A stretch of DNA of 59,259 nt from Nocardia thailandica NBRC 100428 (GTDB taxonomy: Bacteria > Actinomycetota > Actinomycetes > Mycobacteriales > Mycobacteriaceae): contig NZ_BAGK01000142.1 in NCBI RefSeq assembly GCF_000308795.1, positions 1-59,259 of the forward strand, given 5' to 3'. Made by a program: the position numbers and the translations under genes. Positions 19,308-27,843 of this stretch are shown here, in pieces. Under the pieces are notes generated by a model, which saw nothing but the letters and a program-made list of their open reading frames with translations, was not told the origin of the DNA and did no database searches. Each line of letters starts with the position of its first letter. Within the stretch, counting starts at the first letter, position 1.

Positions 19308-19460
19308 GCTCGGGAGTCCTTTCCGGACGCGGACCGGGTCCCGCGCCCCACCAGACCTGGTCGCTGAGGCAACGGTACAGCGATCACCCCGTTTCCCCGG
19401 GCGCCGACGCGCAGGCCGGGCCCGCGGTGCGCGCACGGGACCGGGCACGGGCGCGTCGTC

Positions 19461-19474
19461 TAGGCTGCCTGTCC
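19461..19474 (+). promoter_or_regulatory. Leaderless promoter of mptB
   Basis: TAGGCT (19461-19466) stands 8 nt before GTG 19475 and no Shine-Dalgarno sequence exists. The same hexamer precedes uvrC. Transcription is expected to begin at or next to the start codon. Confidence 0.55.
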
Positions 19475-21193
19475 GTGGCGGTACTCGGAGACGCGTGGCA
19501 CAAGGCGTCGGATGTCGGGCGTCGGGTGCTCGGACTGGATCCGCCCGAGGCCGACCACAGCGTGGCGGTGCTGCACCGCGACGAACGCGAGGTCCCGGGC
19601 CTCGACCGGTCCGAACGCGCCATGCTCGACCGCATCCGGCTCATGGGCGCCACCGGCACCGTCCTCATGGCGGTGGCCGCGCTGGGGATCGGCGCCCAGC
19701 CGGTGCACCAGAACCCGGTCTCGGGCATGCGGGTGCTCGGCATCTTCGCCCGCGCGCACACCGGCTCGCTGGCGATGTGCATGTTCGGCACGGTGCTGGT
19801 GATCGGCGCCTGGCTGCTGCTCGGGCGCTTCGCCGTCGGCGGTCTCGACGGCTCGCCCCGTCACCGGCTGACCCGCTCCCAGCTCGACCGCACGCTGCTG
19901 CTGTGGATCATCCCGCTCAGCGTCGCGCCGCCGATGTTCTCCAACGACGTCTATTCCTATCTGGCGCAGAGCGAGATCGCCGCGCGCGGCATCGACCCCT
20001 ATCTCGAGGGGCCGGTGGCGGGGCTGGGGATCGACAACGTGCTGACCAACAACGTGCCGACCATCTGGCGCGACACCCCGGCGCCCTACGGGCCCCTGTT
20101 CCTGTGGCTGGGCAAGGGCATCGCCGAGATCACCGGCGACAACATCATCGCCGGGGTGTGGGTGCACCGGCTGGTCGCCCTGGCGGGCGTCGCGCTGATC
20201 GTGTGGGCGCTGCCGCGGCTGTCGGTGCGCTGCGGCGTCGCCCCGGTCAGCGCCCTGTGGCTGGGCGCGGCCAACCCGCTCGTGCTGTTCCACCTGGTGG
20301 GCGGGGTGCACAACGACGCGCTCATGCTCGGGCTCATGCTCGCCGGCGTGGAGCTCATGCTGCGCGCGATCTACGGACCGGGCGGCACCCGCGACGAGCT
20401 GACGCCCGCCCACCCGAAACCCTTCGACGCGCACGCCTATCTGCTGCTCGTCGGCGGCGCGGTCGTCATCACCCTGTCGTCCTCGATCAAGTTCACCTCC
20501 ATCATCGCCCTCGGCTTCGTCGGCATGGCGCTCGCGCGGCGCTGGGGCGCGACGCTGTGGGCGACCGCGAAGGCCGCGCTGCTGCTGGCGGCCGTCGCCG
20601 TGAGCGTGACCCTGTTCGTCAGCGCGATCAGCGGTCTCGGCTTCGGCTGGATCTACACCCTCAACACCGCCAGCGCGGTCCGCAGCTGGATGTCGCTGCC
20701 GACGGTCACCGGCATCGTCACCGGGTTCGGCGGCGTCCTGCTCGGGCTCGGCGACCACACCACCGCCCTGCTCAGCATCACCCGCCCGATCGCGGCGCTC
20801 GGCGCCGCCTACATCACCGTGCGCATGCTGGTGGCCACCGGCATCGGCCGGCTGCACCCGGTCGGCGCGCTCGGGGTGTCGCTCGGCGCGATCGTGCTGC
20901 TGTTCCCGGTCGTGCAGCCGTGGTACCTGCTGTGGGCGATCGTCCCGCTCGCCGCGTGGGCCACCCAGCCGGTGTTCCGCGTACCGGCCGTGGCGTTCTC
21001 GGCGGTGGTGTCGATGCTGGTGATGCCGCGCGGCGCGGAGTTCCAGGTCTTCCAGATCATCGGCGCCGCGGTCGCCGCCGCGGTCTGCTTCCTGCTCTTC
21101 TACCTGTTCACCCGCGGCACCCTGCCCTGGCGCGCGCAGACGGGGGTGTCGGCTCCGTCACAGGAAGCCACGCCCTACCGTGTGACATCGTGA
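19475..21193 (+). CDS. mptB: MptB, polyprenol-phosphomannose-dependent alpha-1,6-mannosyltransferase
   Basis: GT-C membrane glycosyltransferase that starts the alpha-1,6-mannan backbone of lipomannan in Corynebacteriales. 572 residues from GTG 19475 with a dozen or so membrane segments. The first outer loop contains SNDVYSYLAQSEI (about residue 167), the acidic GT-C catalytic-loop motif. Later come NPLVLFHLVGGVHNDALMLG and QPWYLLWAIVPL. In M. tuberculosis mptB (Rv1459c) is divergent from sufR as well; here the rhomboid and BCCT genes have been placed between them. It overlaps the next gene by 4 nt. Confidence 0.92.
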   Translation: MAVLGDAWHKASDVGRRVLGLDPPEADHSVAVLHRDEREVPGLDRSERAMLDRIRLMGATGTVLMAVAALGIGAQPVHQNPVSGMRVLGIFARAHTGSLAMCMFGTVLVIGAWLLLGRFAVGGLDGSPRHRLTRSQLDRTLLLWIIPLSVAPPMFSNDVYSYLAQSEIAARGIDPYLEGPVAGLGIDNVLTNNVPTIWRDTPAPYGPLFLWLGKGIAEITGDNIIAGVWVHRLVALAGVALIVWALPRLSVRCGVAPVSALWLGAANPLVLFHLVGGVHNDALMLGLMLAGVELMLRAIYGPGGTRDELTPAHPKPFDAHAYLLLVGGAVVITLSSSIKFTSIIALGFVGMALARRWGATLWATAKAALLLAAVAVSVTLFVSAISGLGFGWIYTLNTASAVRSWMSLPTVTGIVTGFGGVLLGLGDHTTALLSITRPIAALGAAYITVRMLVATGIGRLHPVGALGVSLGAIVLLFPVVQPWYLLWAIVPLAAWATQPVFRVPAVAFSAVVSMLVMPRGAEFQVFQIIGAAVAAAVCFLLFYLFTRGTLPWRAQTGVSAPSQEATPYRVTS

Positions 21194-22122
21194 TCGCAGC
21201 CTCCGGACCCGCCGTGCGCATCGACACCGTCGTCAAGCGCTTCGGTGAGACCACCGCCGTCGACGGCGTGTCCTTCGACGTGGAACGCGCCCAGGTCCTG
21301 GCGCTGCTCGGTCCCAACGGGGCGGGCAAGACCACCACCGTCGAGATGTGCGAGGGCTTCGTCCGCCCCGACGCGGGCAGCGTCCGCGTCCTCGGGCTCG
21401 ACCCGATCGCCGACTCCGAACAGCTGCGACCCCGCATCGGGGTCATGCTCCAGGGCGGCGGCGCCTACCCCGGCGCCAAGGCGGGCGAGATGCTCGACCT
21501 GGTCGCGGCCTACTCCGCCGACCCCCTCGACCCGGACTGGCTGCTGGACACCCTCGGCCTGCGCGAGAACCGCCGCACCCCCTACCGCCGCCTGTCGGGC
21601 GGGCAGCAGCAGCGCCTGGCGCTGGCCTGCGCGCTGGTCGGGCGCCCGGAGATCGTCTTCCTCGACGAGCCGACGGCGGGCCTGGACGCGCAGGCGCGGC
21701 TGATCGTGTGGGAGCTGGTCGACGCGCTGCGCCGCGACGGCGTCTCGGTGGTGCTGACCACGCACATGATGGACGAGGCCGAGCAGCTCGCCGACCACCT
21801 GGTCATCATCGATCACGGCCGGGTCGTGGCGCAGGGCACGCCCGCCCAGGTCACCGCGCACGGCGCCGCGGGGCTGCTCCGGTTCTGCGCTCCACCGAAA
21901 CTCGATCTCGACCTGCTGGGAATGGCGCTGCCGGAAGGCTTCTCGCCGCGCGAGACCAGCCCGGGCACCTACCTCGTCGAGGGCGAGATCACCCCGCAGG
22001 TGCTGGCCACCGTCACCGCGTGGTGTGCCCGGATGGACGTGCTCGCCACCGACATCCGCATCAACCAGCGCGACCTGGAGGACGTCTTCCTCGAACTGAC
22101 CGGACGGGACCTGCGCGCATGA
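21190..22122 (+). CDS. ABC exporter ATP-binding protein (Rv1458c-like)
   Basis: ATPase of a two-component ABC-2 exporter, 310 residues from GTG 21190, which overlaps the mptB stop (GTGA). Walker A GPNGAGKTTT, signature LSGGQQQRLALACAL, Walker B IVFLDEPTAGLD, switch TTHMMDEAEQL. The domain past residue 230 is the usual DrrA-type C-terminal extension. In mycobacteria the same pair sits between mptB and ctaA. A role in envelope glycolipid or heme-linked export has been guessed from context, but the substrate is unknown. Confidence 0.9.
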   Translation: MIAASGPAVRIDTVVKRFGETTAVDGVSFDVERAQVLALLGPNGAGKTTTVEMCEGFVRPDAGSVRVLGLDPIADSEQLRPRIGVMLQGGGAYPGAKAGEMLDLVAAYSADPLDPDWLLDTLGLRENRRTPYRRLSGGQQQRLALACALVGRPEIVFLDEPTAGLDAQARLIVWELVDALRRDGVSVVLTTHMMDEAEQLADHLVIIDHGRVVAQGTPAQVTAHGAAGLLRFCAPPKLDLDLLGMALPEGFSPRETSPGTYLVEGEITPQVLATVTAWCARMDVLATDIRINQRDLEDVFLELTGRDLRA

Positions 22123-22904
22123 CCGAGCCGACCACCGCCGACCGCTTCGTCCCCGGCACCTTCGCCCCCGCCCCGCGCCCGGCGGCGCGCGGGGCCATGC
22201 TGGCCGCGCAGACCGGGCTCGAGCTGAAGCTGCTGCTGCGCAACGGCGAACAGCTGCTGCTGACCATGCTCATCCCGATCACGCTGCTGATCGGGCTCAC
22301 CCTGCTGCCGTTCGCCGATCTGGGCGAGCACCGGGTGGACAAGGTGCTGCCGATGGTCATGATGACCGCGGTGATGTCGACCGCGTTCACCGGCCAGGCC
22401 ATCGCCGTCGGCTTCGACCGCCGCTACGGCGCGCTCAAGCGCCTCGGCGCCACCGCGCTGCCGCGCTGGGGCGTCATCGCGGGCAAGTCGGCGGCCGTGC
22501 TCATCGTGGTGGTGCTGCAGGCCGTGCTGTTCGGCCTGATCGGGCTGGCGCTGGGCTGGCGGCCCAGCGTGCTCGGCCTGGTGCTCGGCGCCCTGGTGAT
22601 CGCGCTCGGGACGGCCGCCTTCGCGGCGATGGGCCTGCTGCTGGGCGGCACGCTCAAGGCCGAGGTGGTCCTCGCCCTGGCCAACGTGCTGTGGTTCGTG
22701 CTGCTCGGCGCCGCGAGCCTGGTGTTCGTCAGCGGGGTACCCGACGCCGTGGTGCTGGCGGTGCGGCTGCTGCCCTCCGGGGCGCTCGGCCACGCGCTGG
22801 AGTGGGCGCTGACCGGCTCGGTCGACTGGTTCGGCGTGCTGGTGCTCGCGGGGTGGGGCGCGGTGTGCGGCTGGGCCGCGACGCGGCTCTTCCGCTTCCA
22901 GTGA
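22119..22904 (+). CDS. ABC-2 type exporter permease (Rv1457c-like)
   Basis: Membrane partner of the preceding ATPase, 261 residues with six hydrophobic segments and the ABC-2 layout: a cytoplasmic N-terminal helix (LAAQTGLELKLLLRNGEQ), then TM1. FDRRYGALKRLGATALPRWG near residue 105 is the cytoplasmic loop that usually contacts the ATPase. ATG 22119 overlaps the ATPase stop (ATGA). ctaA follows after 65 bp, with its own promoter. Confidence 0.9.
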   Translation: MTEPTTADRFVPGTFAPAPRPAARGAMLAAQTGLELKLLLRNGEQLLLTMLIPITLLIGLTLLPFADLGEHRVDKVLPMVMMTAVMSTAFTGQAIAVGFDRRYGALKRLGATALPRWGVIAGKSAAVLIVVVLQAVLFGLIGLALGWRPSVLGLVLGALVIALGTAAFAAMGLLLGGTLKAEVVLALANVLWFVLLGAASLVFVSGVPDAVVLAVRLLPSGALGHALEWALTGSVDWFGVLVLAGWGAVCGWAATRLFRFQ

Positions 22905-22956
22905 GGTCAACGACACACTGTAGTAGCCCTGGTGACGGCCGCGATCTCCCGGCGGC

Positions 22957-22969
22957 TACCATCGCAGGC
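22957..22969 (+). promoter_or_regulatory. Leaderless promoter of ctaA
   Basis: TACCAT (22957-22962) stands 7 nt before GTG 22970, with a fair -35 (TGACGG, 22933-22938) 18 nt further up. CTGTAGTAG (22918-22926) lies immediately upstream of the -35, where an activator would bind. The same 9-mer is found before ctaB. Confidence 0.55.
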
Positions 22970-23938
22970 GTGCTGTATCGCGCCTTCCTGCGACTCGTCG
23001 ACACGCTGCCCCTGCCCTCCCTGCGGGTCCAGCGGCTGATCGCGCTCGCGGTGATCCTGAGCCAGGCCGGCATCTCGGTGACCGGCGCGGTCGTGCGCGT
23101 CACCGCCTCCGGGCTCGGCTGCCCGACCTGGCCGCAGTGCTTCCCCGGCAGCTTCACCCCCGTCGGGGTGTCGGAGGTGCCGGTGATCCATCAGACCGTC
23201 GAGTTCGGCAACCGCCTGCTCACCTTCGCCGTCACCCTGTGCGCGGCGCTGATCGTGCTCGCCGTGACCCGTGCGCGGCGCCGCCGCGAGGTCCTCGTCT
23301 ACGCCTGGCTGATGCCCGGCGGCACCGTCGTGCAGGCGGTCATCGGCGGCATCACCGTGCGCACCGGGCTGCTCTGGTGGACGGTCGCGGTGCACCTGCT
23401 CGCCTCGATGGTCATGGTGTGGCTGGCGGCGGTGCTCTACAGCAGGATCGGCGAACCCGACGACGGGATCGCGGTCGCCCAGGTCCCCGCGCCCCTGCGC
23501 TGGCTGACCGCGCTGAGCGGCGTCGCGCTGGCCGGTGTCCTCATCGCGGGCACGCTGGTGACCGGCGCCGGACCGCACGCGGGCGACAAGAGCATCGACC
23601 GCCCGGTCGCCCGCCTCGAGGTCGAGATCGTCACGCTGGTCCACCTGCACGCGCAGCTGCTCGTCGGCTATCTGGCGCTGCTGATCGGCCTGGCCTTCGG
23701 CCTGTTCGCCGTCGGCATCACCCCGGCCATCCGCAAGCGCCTGTTCTGGGTGCTCGGCCTCGTCGTCGCCCAGGCGCTGGTCGGCGTCGTGCAGTACTTC
23801 ACCGATGTCCCCGCCGCCCTGGTCGCCGTGCACGTCGGTGGCGCGGCCGCCTGCACCGCCGCGACCGCCCTGCTGTGGGCTTCGCTGCGGGTACGCGAGA
23901 AGGTGGCCACGCCCGCGGTCTCCCCGCAGCTCGCCTGA
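22970..23938 (+). CDS. ctaA: Heme A synthase CtaA (COX15)
   Basis: Oxidises the C8 methyl of heme O to the formyl group of heme A for aa3 cytochrome oxidase. 322 residues, eight hydrophobic segments. The first outer loop shows GLGCPTWPQC, the conserved cysteine pair. Histidines that bind heme lie in VIHQTVEFGNRL, TVAVHLLASM, TLVHLHAQL and LVAVHVGGAA. Chosen start is GTG 22970, directly behind a -10 element. Its partner ctaB is about 5 kb away on the opposite strand. Confidence 0.94.
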   Translation: MLYRAFLRLVDTLPLPSLRVQRLIALAVILSQAGISVTGAVVRVTASGLGCPTWPQCFPGSFTPVGVSEVPVIHQTVEFGNRLLTFAVTLCAALIVLAVTRARRRREVLVYAWLMPGGTVVQAVIGGITVRTGLLWWTVAVHLLASMVMVWLAAVLYSRIGEPDDGIAVAQVPAPLRWLTALSGVALAGVLIAGTLVTGAGPHAGDKSIDRPVARLEVEIVTLVHLHAQLLVGYLALLIGLAFGLFAVGITPAIRKRLFWVLGLVVAQALVGVVQYFTDVPAALVAVHVGGAAACTAATALLWASLRVREKVATPAVSPQLA

Positions 23939-24000
23939 GTACCGCCGACCGGCGCGTCCGGTCGCGGCGCACGTCCGGCGGCGTGTGCCCGGAAACGAAG

Positions 24001-24033
24001 CGAGCCCGCGATCATCTGGTGATCGCGGGCTCG
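24001..24033. terminator. Bidirectional hairpin between ctaA and the 121-residue protein gene
   Basis: Perfect 14-bp stem CGAGCCCGCGATCA / TGATCGCGGGCTCG around TCTGG, exactly between two convergent genes. No T tract on either side. Confidence 0.7.
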
Positions 24034-24045
24034 AGGCGGTGATCC

Positions 24046-24411
24046 TCAGGAACCGAGGATGCTCGCGTTGCGCGCCTTGGGGAACCGCTTCTGGTGCGCG
24101 ACCCAGCCGGCCATCTTCTTCCAGTGGGTCGGCATGACCGGGGTGACCACCGAGACCAGCTCGCGGTTCCACTCCTCGGTCTCGGTCACGCCGTCGATCG
24201 ACTCGACCAGGGCCTTGGCGGTGGCGAGGTCGTCGACGACCCGGTCGCCGAGGATGCCGTCGGCGCCGACGAGGGTGACGCGCACGCCGATCCGGCCGAT
24301 GGGCTGCAGGACGGCGGTCGCGGTGCCGCCGTGGTCGGCGACGAACTTCTTGACCGAGGCGGCGATGCCGGAAGGCACCTGCACTGCGGCCGGGGCGGCG
24401 GTTGCACTCAT
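24046..24411 (-). CDS. Conserved hypothetical protein
   Basis: 121 residues, soluble, no signal peptide. A first half rich in A/V (GGTATAVLQPIGRIGVRVTLVGADGILGD) reads as an alpha/beta fold. The C-terminal stretch MPTHWKKMAGWVAHQKRFPKARN is basic and Trp-containing. I cannot assign a family. ATG 24411 is preceded by TAAACT with 6 nt spacing, so it may be leaderless, and the gene is divergent from the quinone oxidoreductase across 77 bp. Confidence 0.65.
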   Translation of the reverse strand: MSATAAPAAVQVPSGIAASVKKFVADHGGTATAVLQPIGRIGVRVTLVGADGILGDRVVDDLATAKALVESIDGVTETEEWNRELVSVVTPVMPTHWKKMAGWVAHQKRFPKARNASILGS

Positions 24412-24446
24412 GGGGTCAGTTTACTGTCCGGTATTTTCGCGTCCAC
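24412..24446 (-). promoter_or_regulatory. Leaderless promoter of the 121-residue protein gene
   Basis: On the minus strand TAAACT (24423-24418) is 6 nt before ATG 24411, with GTGGAC (24446-24441) 17 nt further upstream as a -35. No Shine-Dalgarno site is present. Confidence 0.5.
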
Positions 24447-24488
24447 CCCCGAGTGGCCGATCTCGCAGGGGGTGTAGAAAGAGAATCC

Positions 24489-25454
24489 ATGCGCGCCATT
24501 GAGGTTTCCGAGCACGGTGGTCCCGAGGTCCTGCGGTACACCGAGGTGCCCGATCCCGCGATCGGTCCCTCCCAGCTGCTGGTCGAGACCGCGGCGATCG
24601 GCGTCAACTTCATCGACACCTACCTCCGCACCGGCACCTACCCGCAGGACACCCCGTACGTGCCGGGTTCCGAGGGCACCGGCACGGTCGCCGCGCTCGG
24701 CGCCGACGTCACCGGGTTCCGGGTCGGCGACCGGGTGGCCTGGGCGGCCGCGCCGGGCAGTTACGCGGAGAAGGTCGCCGTGGACGCCGCCGTCGCGATC
24801 CCGGTGCCGGACGCGGTGCCCGACGAGGTCGCCGCGGCCGCGCTGCTGCAGGGCATGACCGCGCACTACCTGGTCGAATCCATCTACCGGCCCGAGCCCG
24901 GCGACGCCGTGCTGGTGCACGCGGGCGCGGGCGGGGTCGGCCTGCTGCTGACCCAGATGGCCGCCGCGAAGGGCGCCCGGGTGATCACCACCGTCTCCAC
25001 CGACGAGAAGGAGCGGCTGTCCCGCGAGGCGGGCGCCGCCGAGGTCCTGCGCTACGGCGACGACCTGGCCGCCCGGGTGCGCGAGCTCACCGACGGCGTC
25101 GGCGTGGCCGCGGTCTACGACGGCGTCGGGCGGGCCACCTTCGACGCGAGCCTGGACTCCCTCCGTATCCGCGGGACCCTCGCGCTCTTCGGCGGCGCCA
25201 GCGGACCGGTGCCCCCGTTCGATCCGCAGCGCCTCAACCGCGGCGGCTCGCTGTTCCTCACCCGCCCGACGCTGGTCCACTACACCCGCGACCGCGACGA
25301 ACTGCTGTGGCGCGCGACCGACGTGTTCACCGGCCTGGCGGACGGCACGCTGCGCCTGCGGGTCGGCGCGACCTATCCGCTGGCCGACGCCGCCCGGGCC
25401 CACACCGATCTGGAGGCGCGGCAGACGACGGGCTCGATCGTCCTGCTGCCCTGA
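24489..25454 (+). CDS. qor: NADPH:quinone oxidoreductase (zinc-free MDR family)
   Basis: Predicted NADPH-dependent quinone reductase of the medium-chain family, 321 residues. The nucleotide-binding motif is HAGAGGVGLLLTQMA near residue 147; the N-terminal GroES-like half lacks the catalytic and structural zinc ligands of alcohol dehydrogenases, as in QOR. VNFIDTYLRTGTYP and PGSEGTGTV are family strings. Start ATG 24489 follows AAAGAGAA. In M. tuberculosis qor (Rv1454c) is in the same neighbourhood, between ctaB and ctaA. It ends facing the TetR gene with tandem hairpins between. Confidence 0.9.
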   Translation: MRAIEVSEHGGPEVLRYTEVPDPAIGPSQLLVETAAIGVNFIDTYLRTGTYPQDTPYVPGSEGTGTVAALGADVTGFRVGDRVAWAAAPGSYAEKVAVDAAVAIPVPDAVPDEVAAAALLQGMTAHYLVESIYRPEPGDAVLVHAGAGGVGLLLTQMAAAKGARVITTVSTDEKERLSREAGAAEVLRYGDDLAARVRELTDGVGVAAVYDGVGRATFDASLDSLRIRGTLALFGGASGPVPPFDPQRLNRGGSLFLTRPTLVHYTRDRDELLWRATDVFTGLADGTLRLRVGATYPLADAARAHTDLEARQTTGSIVLLP

Positions 25455-25481
25455 TCGCGGCCGCGGCGGGCGCCCGTGCCG

Positions 25482-25535
25482 CCGCGGCGAGTTCGCCCGT
25501 CCGCGGCGAGTTCGCCCGTCCGCGGCGGGTCCTCA
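25482..25535. repeat. Tandem 19-bp hairpin repeat between qor and tetR-type gene
   Basis: CCGCGGCGAGTTCGCCCGT occurs twice without a break (25482-25500, 25501-25519), with a partial third copy (CCGCGGCGGGT) from 25520. Each unit folds by GGCGA/TCGCC. A further hairpin GCGGC...GCCGC is just upstream (25463-25485 region). It fills the space between two convergent genes and overlaps the stop of the TetR gene, so it probably terminates transcription. Confidence 0.6.
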
Positions 25536-26135
25536 GTAGTCGCGGCCGGTGAGTCCCCGGTAGACGAACCGGGTCAACCCCTCGATCGCCTGCTCGTCGG
25601 TCAGCGCGACCCCGCCGTCGCCGACCACCCGCAGCATGGCCTCCACGGTCGCGAAGGCCATGGCGAGGCTGGCGTCGACCGTGCTCGGCAGCCGAAGGCC
25701 GCGTTCGGCGAAGCCGTCGACGTGGTCGGCGATCTCGGCGCGCTGCTGGGTGGCGAACGCGCGCACGGCGGCCGCGAAGTCCGCGTTCACCAGCGCCGCC
25801 TGGTCGACCGCGTGCAGCACCGGGGCGTGCGCGCGTCCGAAGCGCCAGTGGCCCGCGATGTGATAACGCACGCCCTCGGGATCGGCGAAGTCCGGATTGT
25901 GTTCGGGCGCTTCGGCATACGCGTCGCCCTCGCCCTCCAGATCGCGCAGCAGCGCCTGGAGCAGCTCTTCCTTGCTCGCGAAATGGTTGTAGAACGAGCC
26001 GGCCGAGCGGCCCGCGGCGGCGGTGATGTCGGTGATCTTGGTGTTCAGATAGCCCCGCTCGGCGAAGACGCGCCGCGCCGCGTCCTTGAGCGCCTGCTCG
26101 GTCTCCGCCGCCTTCTCCCGACGCCCGGTCGCCAC
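25533..26135 (-). CDS. TetR-family transcriptional regulator
   Basis: Repressor candidate for the divergent monooxygenase, 200 residues. The start GTG 26135 is set by a full AAGGAGGTG seven bases ahead; an upstream in-frame ATG (26168) lacks such a site and would run into the operator. The HTH is ARRVFAERGYLNTKITDITAAAGRSAGSFYNHFASKEEL in family terms (residues about 20-58). The C-terminal ligand domain is helical. The ligand is unknown; a substrate of the flavoenzyme or a related xenobiotic is the natural guess. Confidence 0.9.
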   Translation of the reverse strand: MATGRREKAAETEQALKDAARRVFAERGYLNTKITDITAAAGRSAGSFYNHFASKEELLQALLRDLEGEGDAYAEAPEHNPDFADPEGVRYHIAGHWRFGRAHAPVLHAVDQAALVNADFAAAVRAFATQQRAEIADHVDGFAERGLRLPSTVDASLAMAFATVEAMLRVVGDGGVALTDEQAIEGLTRFVYRGLTGRDY

Positions 26136-26175
26136 CGGCACCACCTCCTTGACAGGAAACCGTACCAAGCACGAG

Positions 26176-26206
26176 ACTGAATCCAGATTCAGTGAATGTT
26201 AATTCA
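26176..26206. promoter_or_regulatory. Double TetR operator in the divergent promoter
   Basis: ACTGAATCCAGATTCAGT (26176-26193) has perfect 8-bp arms around CA. TGAATGTTAATTCA (26193-26206) is a second palindrome with TGAAT/ATTCA arms, sharing one base with the first; its right arm extends to AATTCAGT, repeating the ACTGAATT half-site. The 31-bp block is AT-rich in a very GC-rich context and lies between the two divergent starts (26135 and 26221). Confidence 0.8.
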
Positions 26207-26220
26207 GTTTTGGAGGAATC

Positions 26221-27771
26221 GTGTCCCACCAGGTACTCGTCGCCGGCGCCGGACCCACCGGCCTCACCCTGGCCCTCGACCTCGCCCGCCGGGGTGTCGC
26301 GGTGCGGATCGTCGACCGCGCGACCGCCTACTTCGCCGGCTCGCGCGGCGACGGTATCCAGCCACGCACGCTGGAGGTCTTCGACGATCTCGGGGTGCTC
26401 GGCCGGGTGCTGGCCGAGGGGCGGACCGCGCCGGTCATGCGCGCCTACTTCGCGGGCGAGTTCGCCGGCGAGCGGCGGATGAGCGAACCCGTCGATCCGA
26501 CTCCCGATGTGCCGCAGCCGAATCCGTGGGTGCTCGGCCAGTCGCGGACCGAGGCGGCACTGCGGGACCGGCTCGCCGGGTTCGGGGTGCGGCCCGAACT
26601 CGGCACCGCCGTCACCGCGGTCGCGCAGGACACGGCCGGGGTCACGGCGACCCTGAGCCGCGACGGCGCGCACGAGACCGTCCGCGTGGACTACCTGGTC
26701 GGGGCCGACGGCGGCGCGAGCACCGTGCGCAAGCGGCTCGGCATCCCGTTCGAGGGCCGCACCGACGAGAGCGTCCGCATGCTCCTCGGCGACGTACGCG
26801 CCGACGGACTCGACCACGAGTTCGGCTACTGGTTCGCCGCCGATCCCGACCGGCCCATGGACGGGATCGCCCTCACGCCCCTCCCGGGTGGACGCCACTT
26901 CCAGTTCGCCGCACCGTTCGACGCCGACACCGACAGCGGCGCCCACCCCACCCTCGACGACCTGCAGCAGCGCCTGAACCGGCACGCGGGCCGCACCGAC
27001 CTGGCCCTGTCCGAGCTGACCTGGATCACCGTGTGGCGCCCCAACATCCGCCTCGCGGCCCGCTTCCGCGACGGCCGGGTGTTCCTCGCGGGCGACGCCG
27101 CACACGTCCACCCGCCGACCGGCGGGCAGGGCCTCAACACCGGCATCCAGGACGCCTACAACCTGGGCTGGAAGCTGGCCGCCGCGCTGCACGGCGACCC
27201 CGCGCCCCTCGACACCTACGAACCCGAACGCCGCGCCGTCGCCGCCCGGGTCCTCGGCCTGAGCACGGAACTGCTGGACAGGCTGGTCGACGGCGCCGCC
27301 GACGCCCTCGAACGCGGGCCCGAGACCCGCCAGCTCGACATCAGCTACCGCTCCCCCGCCGACGCGGGCGCGCTGGTCGCGGGTGATCGCGCACCCGACG
27401 CCCCGCTCCTGGACGAGCGGGGCCGCGGCGTCCGGCTCTTCGACCTGTTCCGCGGGCCGCACGCCACCCTGCTGGTCTTCGGCGGGACCGGGTCGCCGAA
27501 CGGAACCGGCCCGGCCGGACCCGTTCCCCGACCGGGCGCGGCGTTCGCGCCCTCGCACCGGGCCCGGACCGCAGGCCTCCCGGCGGCCGCGGACCACGAC
27601 GCGGGCACCGGCCGGACCGGGGAGGTCCGGGTGGTGCGGGTCGTGCGCCCCGGCGGTCCGGCGACCGGCGCGTACGTCGACGCCGAGGGCCACGCCTTCA
27701 CCGCCTACGCGGCCGAGGACGGCACCCGGATCCTGATCCGCCCCGACGGCCATCTCGCGTCCCGCTCCTGA
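26221..27771 (+). CDS. FAD-dependent aromatic hydroxylase/monooxygenase
   Basis: Group A flavin monooxygenase, 516 residues. The FAD motif GAGPTGLTLALDLARRG is at residues 9-25, the second motif VDYLVGADGGASTVRKRLG near residue 160, and the third GDAAHVHPPTGGQGLNTGIQ near residue 292. The C-terminal thioredoxin-like domain expected for phenol- and polyketide-type hydroxylases is present from about residue 385 (GDRAPDAPLLD). It needs NAD(P)H and O2. It resembles rifampicin monooxygenase of Nocardia in the FAD domain, but so do many hydroxylases, so the substrate is open. GGAGG stands before GTG 26221. Confidence 0.88.
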   Translation: MSHQVLVAGAGPTGLTLALDLARRGVAVRIVDRATAYFAGSRGDGIQPRTLEVFDDLGVLGRVLAEGRTAPVMRAYFAGEFAGERRMSEPVDPTPDVPQPNPWVLGQSRTEAALRDRLAGFGVRPELGTAVTAVAQDTAGVTATLSRDGAHETVRVDYLVGADGGASTVRKRLGIPFEGRTDESVRMLLGDVRADGLDHEFGYWFAADPDRPMDGIALTPLPGGRHFQFAAPFDADTDSGAHPTLDDLQQRLNRHAGRTDLALSELTWITVWRPNIRLAARFRDGRVFLAGDAAHVHPPTGGQGLNTGIQDAYNLGWKLAAALHGDPAPLDTYEPERRAVAARVLGLSTELLDRLVDGAADALERGPETRQLDISYRSPADAGALVAGDRAPDAPLLDERGRGVRLFDLFRGPHATLLVFGGTGSPNGTGPAGPVPRPGAAFAPSHRARTAGLPAAADHDAGTGRTGEVRVVRVVRPGGPATGAYVDAEGHAFTAYAAEDGTRILIRPDGHLASRS

Positions 27772-27795
27772 GCGCGCACCCGCCGCCGGAAACAG

Positions 27796-27830
27796 CGAAC
27801 GGCCGGGCGATGTCGTCGCCCGGCCGTTCG
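27796..27830. terminator. Bidirectional hairpin between the monooxygenase and ctaB
   Basis: Perfect 15-bp stem CGAACGGCCGGGCGA / TCGCCCGGCCGTTCG around TGTCG, between two convergent stop codons (27771 and 27844). Confidence 0.75.
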
Positions 27831-27843
27831 AGGACGCGACGTC

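Noticed and set aside
26221..27771. Calling the flavin enzyme rifampicin monooxygenase
   Set aside because: The similarity is confined to general group A motifs; residues between the FAD motifs differ and no rifamycin-specific feature is seen.
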